DNA of 64,000 nt, from the NCBI GenBank assembly GCA_029532415.1, contig JAQOTA010000053.1:4712001-4776000 (forward strand), read 5' to 3'. Positions 10,947 to 22,404 of the stretch are shown piece by piece. Position numbers and translations under genes: made by a program. This DNA comes from Marasmius tenuissimus. Taxonomy: Eukaryota > Basidiomycota > Agaricomycetes > Agaricales > Marasmiaceae. Position 1 is the stretch's first letter. Each line of letters begins with the position of its first letter. The notes below the pieces were generated by a model, which saw only the letters and a program-made list of their open reading frames with translations, ran no database searches and was not told the origin of the DNA.

Positions 10947-11521
10947 GTTCACGAGGATTACGTTCTAAATAGATAGAACACTCGGATGAGGCAGAATTTC
11001 AATGGATTGGTCCGTGCTTTGATATGGCTTTTATTTTTATTTTGTTGTTACTTATTACCCACGCGTTGTATGCAGTAGTAGTTGATCGGTGTGGTATTTA
11101 TTTATTTTCTCGGCTTTTTACGACCCCAAGCTTATCGAGACTTACATGAACTCACTGCATTTTCATGAAGGTCCAGTCGGACTCTGAGATGCAATCCATG
11201 ATGGTTATAGATATAAGAGCCTACTCACCCGGAGCGCGAGCAGATGCCAGAATTACGTGCTTTATAAGTGAGGAAGACACATGCACTGGAATCTCAACAC
11301 CTCCGCACCGATGGTGGTTATCGAATTTGAACCCATATGGACCCATCTGCCGTATATCATAACTCAACCCACTCGTCTTGGGCAGCTTTACTGAAAGCTA
11401 CAAAAACTAACGAGTATAACTATATACAGACCAAGTCCGCGACAAACGGTAACGATTACTATATTACAGATCAGCGACGATAACCTTCGCATATCTCCTT
11501 CAAGGCCTCTCCGCCGTAGAT
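10947..11521. other. Intergenic; 3' flank shared with second membrane gene
   Basis: No gene is seen. From about 11270 the sequence resembles 14240-14480 (shared CACATGCACTGGAATCTCAA, then GCAGCTTTACTGAA and ACAGACCAAGTC), showing that the duplication of the membrane genes includes their 3' flanks. Confidence 0.6.
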
Positions 11522-13285
11522 TTACAACGCTCCGAAAGACTTCGTCAATCTTTTGTTATCGCCCGCTTCTCCAATTGGTACTCCATCTAGAAGATCTTTC
11601 TCGCGAAACACCAATGCTGCAGCCACATAACTGTCAAGACTACCGCTGAACGTTTTTCGAAAATTCCACGCCGTGATCACGAGTACCAATAGAAGCCACA
11701 GGATGAGCGTCACATACGCGCCAATGGCAAACGGCCTATTGCGAGTATAAACAGCGACCGGCCTCGGAACCTGCGCGGGAAAAACGAGACTGCTATCCCT
11801 CGACAAAACCCCAGTGGCTCCCGTGTAATGTGTGACCGAACCCCAGAGACCCTCTGATATGTTCGTCGGGCTTAGTTGGGTGATTATAGTACCTCTCTCG
11901 CTGCTTGCCAGATACTGGAATCCCAACCCTCGTATGACTGACCCTTGACGGAAGTTACCATCTTTAGTCTTCGGGTCGCCCAGTACGTAGAACGAGGCAA
12001 ACAATGGATCCAGTAAGGGCTCTGCACCAGTGGACTCGCTGGAATTAAACAGCGTCTGGCGAGAGAACCCGGTAAACGTGCGGTTGGGTCCAGAAACAAC
12101 TGCAGTTCCAGTGGTAAAAATGGAGTTACATTGAATGAGAGCCCGACTGGAATAATCGGTGGCGGAGTATTCGAACTCGTAATATGCGTAGCCAACGTTC
12201 TCGGACTGCGCTTCGTCGTGACTTTTGCTGAATGCCAAGGCCCAAGTGGCGTTGTTGCACAGGCTCAATGAGAATGATTTGAAGCCAGATTGGCCATTGA
12301 AATTCTGATCACTGAACAATACATCTGGTGGGGCCCCGCCGGCGCGATAACCAAAGCGTGAAAGGCAGAAGGGACTCCATGAGGAAGTAACATTGCTGAT
12401 GTCCAAGCCCGATGAAGCAATGTCCACGGGGGCACACGATCCTTGTAGATGAAGCCCTGGCAATGTGGCGGTCGCATTACGAATGTCCCCCGCAAAGAAG
12501 AACTCTCGCGGCTGAACTGAGGCGGCCATCTCGGTGGACCCGACGGGGAGGAAGACACTGGTGTTGTAGATGTCTGTAACGGAGGTCCCCGTTGTCCACG
12601 ACCCCATTCCTACTCCTGCCTGGGTGTACCCGTCGACCTGCTGCATCCTTCTGAAATTCGTGGTACTGGGTTGGATTTCAACGTTCTCTATGACCTCCAC
12701 TTGTCGTACTTGATAAGCACGGCGCAGTATAAGGGGATTGACAAGCCCAACGATACAAGTGATCGCATAGAGAACAAATGTCAGCGATGGCCGGGTGGAT
12801 GATTTGTATGAATCCATTATTGTTGTGATCATGCCTACAGGCCCTTTCCACTTCTGGTCTGCCAGCCAGAGGAGCTCCTGCCTGGAATACAAGCATGTTA
12901 GTATCGAAAGATGCTATTGGTATCAATTTATCAGCCCAAAGCAGCGCACTCACCAGCTCCTAGGGGCACTACTCCGATACTGAAGCGCGGAGACACCAAC
13001 CCGGCTCAGATGCATGCCCGTGATTGGGGTATGGGCCATTGCGAACACCGTGAGGAGAAGGTCGGGCAATGTAGTCAAAGCCCAAGGTGGACTCGGACTC
13101 CGATTGCCATGCCGCACGGCTCCCTCCAATAGCAAGAGTATGCCGATGATATAAACCACCCAGATACTGATCAAGATGAGACTGAGAGGGAAGATCTTTC
13201 GCTCGAGTGGAGTGTTAATGCTATCAACCTCTTTATCATCCGAGTGAGGGGAGAGTGACCGACGCAAGGAGGGAACGGATGACAT
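11522..13285 (-). CDS. Multi-pass membrane protein with large glycosylated loop, paralog 1
   Basis: Two exons, 13285-12954 and 12881-11522, separated by a 72 bp GT-AG intron, give 563 residues. I chose the ATG at 13285 because the paralog starts at the matching place. Hydrophobic segments: PLSLILISIWVVYIIGILLL near residue 35, a weaker one around LTTLPDLLLTVF near 80, SLTFVLYAITCIVGLVNPL near 145, and FAIGAYVTLILWLLLVLVI near the C-terminus. Between the last two lies a loop of about 330 residues rich in N-x-S/T sites and with several cysteines, probably extracellular or lumenal. No family name or function is known to me. It ends about 18 residues earlier than paralog 2 because a TAA stands where the paralog has a lysine codon; the matching GGCGGAGAG sequence continues beyond the stop. 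It belongs to a tandem duplication with 14480-16279. Confidence 0.85.
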
Positions 13286-14479
13286 GTCGAAGAGAATAAG
13301 GGATGTGTCCACCTGAACCCTCTCTGTGTTCTAGACTCTATAAGTACAAAAGTATATGTGTGCGAATGTCTAATAGCAACGATCAATCAAAATTCATTTG
13401 CCTGGATATAAACCCCTTCATGCGCTCACACGGAAGAGCAATGCACCTCTTCAGGAATAGTGCAAAGCCAACCCACAGATTAATTTGGACCTACCTATCT
13501 GCGCGCGCGGTTAGGTCTTCAGAAACTGGAGCTAGAACCATCTACCAACCCAATTGGTACGGAGGCATAGATCAAAGTGAATGTCAGTTGTAATGCAAGT
13601 AAAATCTTGGTCCCGGCGTACGTTAGTAGAGCACACGAGGCACATTTCACCTTGAATAGCAGATGGATGTTAAGTTCAGGAATTAAGATGCGAGTCGGAG
13701 GTCCTGTCAACTTGACCCATGCTCAGGATGACTACTACTATGCACATTAGGGCTCTAGTTTCGATGATCTGATGGACTTTCAACCTTGAAGGTATTGCAA
13801 TATTAATCTACACGGTACGGACAACCTTGAACAGCGGCGCTGAGCAAAGAATGTTCCAATTGAAGCCCAGACAGTGGCGCCTCATCTGCAGACGTTTGAC
13901 ACTAGTAATTTCGTTGTGATTGATTTGTATGCTAGCCCGATATGATGGCGCAAGGACTTCGAGACCAGGTCATCTAATGGCATACAGCCACAAGGACGCC
14001 TGTCGCGATTGTAGCGTGGCTGATAGTAAAATAGGCCGCGTCAGATTCGGGCTCTGGAGTCTGTTTTATCTCAGAAGGGTGTTGACGCGCAAGTTCCATG
14101 TTGGCGTCCCCGGGTAACGGGAGAAATAGAATGTAGATCGTAAACGTAGTAACCGCACTAAACGAGCGGGGCGTATCAAGGCAAGCAACAGGGCGATAAA
14201 CGCGCGGAATACAAATTGCAAGTCAACTGCCTAGGCTGTGAGCGGCACATGCACTGGAATCTCAAGTTTCAACCCATCCATACCGATGGTAGGTTGTCGA
14301 ACATGGACCCATATGGATTCACCTACCATATATATCCGCCTGCCATATATGTCACAACTCAGCCCACTCAAGTTCAGTCCTGAGCAGCTTTACTGAATCA
14401 AGACTTTGCATAATTTGAAGAACACGTACAGACCAAGTCTACTGCAATACACAGAAACAATTACTGTACATATCCCAGA
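13286..14479. other. Intergenic within segmental duplication
   Basis: No gene is seen. The part at 13490-13900 is similar to 16490-16890 upstream of paralog 2 (for example AGAAACTGGAGCTAGAA versus AGAAGCTGGAGCTGGAA), so the duplicated unit includes the promoter regions. Confidence 0.55.
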
Positions 14480-16279
14480 TCAGTGACAATAGCTTTCAGG
14501 TATTGTTATTTCCTTGACCTCTCCGCCGCAAATCTTCAGTGCTTTGAAAGGTGCTGTCAATCTTTGATTACCATCCATTCCTCCAAAAGGTACCCCCTCC
14601 AAAAGATCTTTCTCGCGAAACACCAGTTCCGCAGCCACATAGCTGTCAAGACCACCGCTGAATGTTCTTCGGAAACTCCACGCCGTGATCCCAAGCACCA
14701 ATAGAAGCCACAGAATGAGCAACCCATACGCACCAATAGCAAACGTTCTATTGCGAGTATAAACAGCGACCGGCCTCGGAACCTGTGCGGGAAAAACGAG
14801 GCTGCTATCCCTCGATAAAACCCCAGTTGCTCCCGTCGAATGCGCGATTGAACCCCAAAGACCCTCTGATATATCCGTCGAATCTAGTGGAGTCATTATG
14901 GTTCCGCCCTCCCTCCCTGCCAAATACTGGAAACCCAGCCCACGTATCACAGACCCCTGACGGAAGTTACCGTCTCTGGTCTTTGGGTCACCCAATATAT
15001 AGAAAGAGGCGAACAAAGGATCCAGCAACGGTTCCGCACTAGTCGATTCACTGAAGTTATACAGTGTCTGGCGGGAGAACGCAGTAAACGTCCGGTTGCG
15101 TCCAGAAACGACTGCAGTCCCGGTGGTTAGAGTGGAGTTGCATTGAATGAGAGCCCGACTCGAGTAGTTGGTGAGGGAGTAGTCGAATTCATAGTAGACA
15201 TAGCCAACGTTCTCGGACTGGGCCTCGTCGTCACTTTTCCCGAATGTCAAGCCCCAACTGGCGTTGTTGCACAGGCTCAACGAGAAATTATTGAAGCCAG
15301 ATTGACCAGTAAAATCTTGATGGGCTGGTGGCTCTCCGACATAATCAGGGATGCGTGAAAGACAGAAGGGTCTCCACGAGGTGGTGAGGTTGCTTATGTC
15401 CAAGCCCGACGAAGTGATGTCTATGGGGGCGCACGATCCTTTCAAACGGAGTCCGGGTAATGTCGCTGTCGCGTTGTCAACGTCTCCCGCAAAGAAGAAC
15501 TCCCTCGGCTGAAATGAGATACCAGCCATGTCGGAAGAACCCTCCGGGAGAAAGAGACTGGTATTGTATATGTCTGCGACGGATGTCCCCGTTGCCCATG
15601 ACCCCATCCCCACCCCCGCCTGGGTGTACCCGTCGACCTGCTGCATCCTCTTGAAGTTGGTGGTACTAGGTCGAATTTGAACGTTCTCCAAGACTTCCAC
15701 TTGTCGTACTTGATAAGCTCGGGTCAAAATGATGGGATTGAGCAGTCCAACGGCACAAGTGGCGGCGAAAAGGACAAAGGTTAAAGATGCGCGGGTGCGT
15801 GAACGAATCGAGTCGAGCGTCGATGTGATCATGCCTATGGGTCCTTCCCATTTGTGGTCCGCCAGCCAGAAGAGCTCCTGCCTGGAAGCCAAAACATGTC
15901 AATATCGAAAAATACTATGATTGATCAGCCCAAAGCAGTACACTCACCAGCTCTTGGGTGCACTACTCGAGTGTTGAAGTGCCGACACCCCAATCCGGCT
16001 CAGATGCATGCCCGTGATCGGGACATGAGCTTGTGCGAACACCGTGAGGAGAAGGTTGGGTAATGTGGTCAAAGCCCAAGGTGGGTTCGGACTTTGTGTG
16101 CCATGTCGTACGGCTTCCTCCAATAGCCAGAGGAGGCCGACGATATAAACCACCCAGACGCTGATCAAGACAAGAGTAAAGGGGAAGATCTTTCGTCGAA
16201 GTGTGGTGTGAGCACCATCAGCCTCTTTATCATCCGAGCGAGGGGAGATTGGCCGACTCAAAGAGGAGGTGGATGGCAT
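14480..16279 (-). CDS. Multi-pass membrane protein with large glycosylated loop, paralog 2
   Basis: Two exons, 16279-15948 and 15881-14480, with a 66 bp GT-AG intron at the same position and phase as in paralog 1, give 577 residues. The topology is the same: FTLVLISVWVVYIVGLLWLL near residue 36, SLTFVLFAATCAVGLLNPI after the intron, a long N-glycosylation-rich loop, and FAIGAYGLLILWLLLVLGI near the C-terminus. Most of the loop is identical or conservatively changed relative to paralog 1 (for example RRMQQVDGYTQAGVGMGSW versus KRMQQVDGYTQAGVGMGSW), so both copies look selected for function. The C-terminus continues past the point where paralog 1 stops, ending ITIPESYCH. Function unknown; a surface or transporter accessory role is only a guess. 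Confidence 0.85.
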
Positions 16280-18234
16280 GTCGAGGGGAGAAAGTGATTG
16301 ATCCACAGGATGAGCTGTCTTTGGTCCCGGCCTTTCAAGTGTGAAAAGGCCTCGTAAACCTATGTGTGCGAACATCGAATGGCAACAATCTATCAGAATT
16401 CAGCTCCATAGATATAAGCCCCTTCGTGTGCTCACACGGAAAGGTAACGCACCTCTTCAAAGTTTGAGAATAGTAGTCCAATTTAGACATATCTTACGGG
16501 TGCGGTGTTGGTATCTTGAGAAGCTGGAGCTGGAATTACCTACTAGCCCAATTTGTATGGAGGCACAGGCCCAGAATGAATACCGATCGTGATGGAGATG
16601 ATCTCGTAGTCGAGGTGCACGTTAGAGCACATGAGGTCCGAATCGTACGTTGAACAGCAGACGGATTTTAGGTTCAGAGATCATCGATCAAAACGCGAGT
16701 CAAAGGATACATCAACTTGACCTATGATTAGGACGGCTGCTATGCATACAGGAGGTACAGCTTTGATGACTTGATGAAAGGTGAATGGCATCGCGATATC
16801 AATCGCACAACCTCCACCCAGAACTAGTCGGAGTGATCCTCCGCAGAATGACGATTTCCCGTTCCGTCATTGAGCAAAGATCAATATGAATGAGGATATT
16901 GGATAGTGAAATGACAGTGCACTACCTGCAGAAGTTGGACACTGACAGTGAGATTGTGGTGATTGGATTGCGTAGCCCAATAATAGGGGGTAAAAAGTTT
17001 GAGGCCATATCTTTTCATGTTATACACGGCAAGAAGGCTCGTAGCGATCGTAACACGACCGACAGTAAGGAAGATTCGGACCAAACAGTCGGTGGAGGCA
17101 ACGTTAGGTATGCGAGTGAAGTGTTGGGGTCGAAAGAGTAGGGGATTTTATGGCATAGATTGTGAACCTAGTGGCTATGAACGGCAGCAGCGTAAGGGAT
17201 AGGAAGTTTAGGAGCTGAACGTTTCGGACGCGGGCGTTGAAGCGGTTGCTTAGCATACCTGGATATCAACACCGCTGATTCGAGCTATAATCCAGATGAC
17301 TGAATGAGCTGGATGTGACCGCCAAAGAAGTTAGGGGTTCACCATGGTTCGTTGATTCGTGGTATAAACGGGTCGATGAACCGAACGAACTTCGGTAGTG
17401 GTTCCAGCAGTCTCAAAATCCTCGAGCCTCGATGCGCACAGTGAGCACCGGATTTCAATGGTTACTAGTTTAAGCAGTTCAAGCAAAGGATGTACTCGAA
17501 CTCGTCTTGACGTACCAAAAGCCCGACTGCTATTGATGCCCTCTCTCTACTTCCGAATTGTACCAGCTTTATTCACGCGCATTGAACGAAAGTAGAACAC
17601 TAGACAGTTTGGATGCTCGCTGCGTGGAACTGGACGGTTCTGTCGCCTCTTCTATTGATATCCAGTTGCAAATAAGAGCCTTGCATACCGTAGCTCGAGC
17701 TTCCAGAGTCCTCCGAAGTACTAGACCGAAGTTGATGTCGAGTATTGGATATTGTATTGTAGAGAATCGTAGCTTGATATTTGACGGACCGGAATGGCAC
17801 TTTGAGAACCTCTACAGCAAGTCGTCGAAATTCAAGAACATCCAGTTGATCAGGACGAAGCCCGAATGACAGAACGACTATCGTGATCACAAGTGACGAC
17901 TGGAATGGTGGCGGTAGTGGTGATGCTTGGTAGTGAGCTCGGTCGACGGTATTCAAACTGTGTGAGACAGAGCCGGTTAGTCCGGGCCCTTTCCGGAACT
18001 AGACTGAAAACGCACGGGCCTCGATATCACTTGATCGAAAAAGTTGCTGCTGTACAGTCATTGTCAATGACAATGTCAATGTCAACATCCAAGGACCCCG
18101 GGCCCCAGTTCTTGTACTGATGACGTTCAGCTTCGACTCTCTTTACACCTCGCAACTTCGTCCTTCTCCTTTGCCTTCAAATCCTTCATGCACCCTCGCA
18201 TGCTGTCATTCTCAACTCTCTCGTCATCTGCCGC

Positions 18235-18273
<39 letters not shown>

Positions 18274-18284
18274 CACCGCCCCGC
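16280..18284. other. Intergenic, no gene recognised
   Basis: The first 600 bp belong to the duplicated unit of the membrane genes. The rest shows only short frames. A minus-strand frame of 118 codons at 17600-17956 has no recognisable motif. Confidence 0.5.
18231..18272 (+). repeat. Minisatellite, six copies of CCGCCTA
   Basis: Six exact tandem copies of a 7 bp unit. It lies at the C-terminal end of an ARH relic, where intact copies have a GGCGGCGTGTTGGTATGC coding stretch on the minus strand that resembles the repeat unit, so the array probably grew from that sequence. Confidence 0.9.
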
Positions 18285-18900
18285 CTGGCGCCAATTCAGT
18301 ACAAACTACCAACAGGATCGAATATAGCACCCTCGTCAAATGATGACAACGTAGCAAGGAACATGTACAGGACGGCTAAGAGGGCTGATACGACCTACCC
18401 CGAGGAAGAGAGCTGCGGGACAGGGATGTATGGATGATGGGATTCGCTTGCTCTGACACGATAGAGATCCACGAAAGTTGGGCGATGATTCTGAAGATGG
18501 ATGGTGAGTGCTGTAAAACTCTACTTTCTCTGGTTGACTCTAAATCTGGTGGTGAGCGTAGCACAGAGTTCGCGTCTTTATGCGGGTGCCGGATGGAATA
18601 TTCAAATGGCTGGCATTTGACCATGATATTCGTGTTCCCTACGCCAGCACTATCGGGATCTCACCAACACAGACTTCACGACCTCTCTGACGTATCTCTT
18701 AGGGTTATATCGCCACACTACCCTTTCTCGCCATACAGCCTGGCGTCGCCTCAGTTTGTTGGGTTGCCAGTACTCCGGCCTCAGGGGGCTCATGCATTGG
18801 GTACGATGCACTCCGTACTCGAGAGCAGTACTTGAGATGCTGAAGCATTCGTGTTCTATTTCCCATTTATCTAATGCCTCTTTGTCCGGTTCACGGCAAA
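18285..18900 (-). pseudogene. ADP-ribosylglycohydrolase relic R1
   Basis: On the minus strand, 18600-18300 aligns by eye with the C-terminal half of the intact ARH gene at 43614: CAGCTCTC then a region matching the codons for ALYTFLATSSFDEGAIF (here TTCCTTGCTACGT, TTTGACGAGGGTGCTATATTCG). The sequence at 18600-18850 is similar to the matching part of relic R2 (33640-34330). Stops, substitutions and deletions break every frame. It is a dead copy. Confidence 0.7.
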
Positions 18901-19153
18901 AGAATTCTACGTTGATAGAACCAACTCAGGGCGTATGAAACGAGTCGTCAAACAAATTCGCGATCTCAGTACTGATGCGCGACCAGGATGATTACGTGTC
19001 AGTTTCCAAGGTGCCCTTTCACGGGACGTTGAGTGGCGTTCATCCTGTCGCCATCTATACCAGAGGCTTCAAGCGTGACCTTTAGTTCAGACAGCGGCTC
19101 GCTCATCCTCAGAGAAGCTGCCAGCGATAGACAAGAGAGGGAAACACAACATA

Positions 19154-19172
19154 TAGATAGATAGATAGATAG
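19154..19172 (+). repeat. GATA tetranucleotide microsatellite
   Basis: About five units of TAGA/GATA downstream of the S41 gene; the stretch between this and the S41 stop codon holds nothing else recognisable. Confidence 0.85.
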
Positions 19173-19271
19173 GTGATACATACACGATAGATATAAAGCA
19201 GGTTCTCAAATATAATCTCGAAAGGTGTCGAACAGTTACTGATAAAAGACAAGGATGACACTACCGTGAGA

Positions 19272-22200
19272 TCATCCGAGTAGTTGTGAAGCTCTGGGTC
19301 TGAAGTCAGCGTACGCTCTTGGAGAAGATTTGGAATGTACGTACGAGAATACCCACAGGTTTTGCGGGTTGTTGTAGGTGCCGTGGGTGTACGCAAAACG
19401 GACTGGATTAGTGGAATGATGTGGTGAGAAGACTGGCATCATTAGGTCATTCCCGTACTCACACTTGGGGGGCTCTGATAGATAGGCTGTGTGTCGCGTG
19501 AAGTTAGAGGTAAGGAAAAGCAAGCGCATCAATAGAACTCACCTATAGGTTTGTTTTCGTCCAACCAGCTCCAAGCTGTATCCAATGAGGTAAGATGGTG
19601 TCTACAAATTATGTTGCGGGGTCTTACCAGTACGCCAGTTGTGCCTAATCGGGAAGAGGTAAGATCAGCCCCTGACGGTCTGTGCGTGATATGGTGAGAT
19701 GAGGAAGGGTATACATACCTGATGTTCGCTGATACAAGACTGGCGGGATGTGATTAAGTTGATCGAAACATTAGGTCGCGCAAGGATCGAGACTCACAGA
19801 TCCGGAGGGGCCAATGGATCCTTCATAGCCACGTTCAACATAAGAAGTAGCTTGAGTTGAAGTCGAGACTCACATTCTTCAGCCCGGCAGTCTTGATGTC
19901 GCCGTCTAAATCGACCCAATCCAGGACCTGATTACCAGCCATCCCTAGAGAGAGTGTTTGGACAATTAAGCAAGGGTAAAAAGACTCGCACGAAAGCTCG
20001 AACCTTTGAACTCTATGTTCTGGCCCGGTCTCCCTCCAAATACCGCGATCTTGGTACTCAGTCTTTCATTCATGAGAGTGATAAACGTTGCACAAGTTGA
20101 GGCACAATTTCCTAGAAAGTGATCCGGTCAGTCGTCTAGATTATTGCCAAGGTTGATCGTCTCACCATTTCCCACTAAAGAGACAATTCAAGTCCGACTG
20201 GATCAAGAATAGGGCTATTCAGGAAGGACTTACCAATGGCGATGTTGCTGTAGGCCGTGATCAGCTAGCTGCAAAGAGGGGACGAGTTGGCCGGCATACC
20301 TTGGGTCGAAGGGTGGCTCATCGGGTACAGTTTGGGAGAAAGAAACAGTTTCACAGGTGTCCTGACAGAGTCCGAAAAGACTTTCAGACTGAATGAGAAT
20401 TGAGACAAATCTTCAGATACGCACATGAAAGCGTTGCGATGTAGGGTCGCTCACGCCGTTGATGGTGAATGGCTGCGTTGGATCAATGTAGTTGTAATTT
20501 GATGGCATCCGGGTCCCATTCAAGAATGCCCCTGCATTTCCGAGACGGGGATAGATGAAAGGTGAGAATATACAAGGCAATGGTCATGCCTTATTGAACG
20601 TACATTGATCCGCCGAGTAGAAGCTCAGATTGCCGTGGATCCCGAGCGCTATATTAGCAGCGACGAGCCTCTTTGCGAGTTCGTTTCCACGAATGGAGGA
20701 AACAAAACCACTGTCAAAGAGAGAGGTCAGATGTGCGCGCCAGAGATAAATTTACATATCGTACGGATAGCCAATTTTGGCACCAGCGAGATATTGGAAC
20801 AGAAATTGTCCCAGGCATACGAAGCCGCCTACAAAAGCACATCAGGAAAAGGGAGCGAACCACACTGTAGCGATAACGAACCTCCGTTGTTTGAGACATC
20901 AATCAGAAGACGCGTTACTCCCGCTGCCTTGAATGCATCGATGGCGGCTACAACATCAGCTTGGAAGTCATCAAAACCAGTGTCGCCGTCTGGGAAGAAT
21001 GATCCGACAAACATCTACAGCACGGCACGGCGATGAGGAATATGAAGCGTGAGAAGGATTTCAACGTACCACGCCCGTCTTTCCATCTGGAAGGATATAG
21101 TTCTTTAAGACATCGCTGCTTCCCGCCACTAGGGGGAGTTTTGGGCGGAAAGGACCAGGCAGGACAATGTTAACTGTGTGCGCCTTGTCAATGATAACAC
21201 CTTTGGGTTCAAGACGCTTGCGAGGGACAAAGGAAGCCTGCAATCTTCTATCCTCTCCATTGGTTAGAGGGCCGGCGGCACAATTGTTGGCCCAGCTAAA
21301 GGCGGTCGGTTCAGTACCGGTCCGCAGTTCTGGATCGGACAAGTGCTTACTATGAGTCCTTGTCGGTGAAAGAGAATCCCAAGAATCTAGCAAGATAAGG
21401 GACCGTGACGGTCTCTTCAACCTTAGTGTCGAGTGGGGTCAGCTTGAGTTTGAGAGATGTACGTTCTACACCGGTGGGGCCCGCTAACAATGATAGTTTA
21501 GCACGATTGACTTGTGAATAAGGTGCCCATACCTAGATCCCCTAGTCTCTGTGAGTAATCCTCATTTGCGATCCTATAGTTCGAGAAAACCGAGTTGACA
21601 CGGACGCCATGATCCAAAAAGTTACCGGAAACGGTCTTTGCGATGAAATCGACGTAGTCATACGGATCCTGGTCTTCGATCGCGGTGACTTTTGCGCCAG
21701 CGAGGCGAGTCCAATTGAACCCAATTGACTCAAAGTAGCCTGTATACTCATCCCCCAGAAGGGAGATGAACTCGACAGCATCGGGAGCAACATATATGGC
21801 CTCTTCGCCATTCTGTTCCAAGGAAACGATCGGGGTTGGAAGAATATTTTGGAAGTATCCGAGACAGTCTGGCAACCAGCCTGGACATCACGAGCATTCC
21901 ACGTAAGCATGGATTTATGTAGCGAAGTATGATGAGAACTGAGTACTGACGGGTGTGGCCATCGTTGAGTTGCGTCGTGAAATCAAACAGATCCTTATTG
22001 AAATCATAGTCGGTCTATCGGTGCGGAGATTAGTCGGGTATGGAACGCGAGTTTATCGTCAAAAGACTTGCCTGGTATGAGGTGGTGTTGAGCCTGTTCA
22101 GAGCAGCGCGAATATTGATCGTCGACTCCTGAAAAGGTGCCGGAGAGTCCAGGTAATAATTCTCGAATGTGTAGAAGTTGAAAACCCGAGATACGGTGGT

Positions 22201-22383
22201 CAAGACGTTTTGGCGGAGGGTTTCGTTGAACGGGAAGGACTTTTCGCAAGCGAGAGCATCGGAGGGGGGTACGAAGTTTTTCCCTGCGATCTTTGTGCAT
22301 GGATCCGCCGCTGGTGCAGCGCCGACTCCACACAACAAAGCCAAGGCTAAGAGAGACAACGAGGCGAATTGAAGTGAGGGCAT
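19272..22383 (-). CDS. Secreted S41-family serine peptidase (CPAF/tail-specific type), about 20 exons
   Basis: The start at 22383 gives a clean signal peptide (MPSLQFASLSLLALALLCG). Exons can be chained on the minus strand with frame kept throughout: an N-terminal region with NDGHTRWLPDC, a middle region with LLIDVSNNGGG and the catalytic-type motif GNCASTCATF (near 20095), then WVDLDGDIKTAGLKN, YNNPQNLW and the stop at 19272-19274. In S41 peptidases the serine of the GNCAS-type motif is the nucleophile; the NDGH and NNGGG motifs are typical of the fungal secreted branch. Intron 1 (22071-22015) uses a GC donor (CAG|GCAAGT). Several exons are tiny: 14 nt at 20234-20247, 23 nt at 19798-19820, 21 nt at 19719-19739 and 17 nt at 19628-19644. 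A TATA-like GTATAAGT lies about 50 bp upstream. The gene appears intact; small shifts of some splice sites are possible. Confidence 0.85.
20234..20247 (-). other. 14 nt micro-exon of S41 peptidase gene
   Basis: The sequence CAACATCGCCATTG is bounded by CTACAG and GTAAGT on the minus strand. Including it joins the preceding exon to the GNCAS active-site exon in frame (residues SNIAIG). Confidence 0.7.
22015..22071 (-). other. GC-AG intron in S41 peptidase gene
   Basis: The donor is CAG|GCAAGT, the classic strong context for the rare GC-AG class, and the acceptor is GATAG. Splicing joins TTSYQ to TDYDF in frame. Confidence 0.75.
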
Positions 22384-22404
22384 CTTTTGGACCGATTGGA
22401 CCAT

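Noticed and set aside
13286..13312. Upstream start for membrane paralog 1 at 13312
   Set aside because: The codon there is GTG; the ATG at 13285 matches the start of the paralog.
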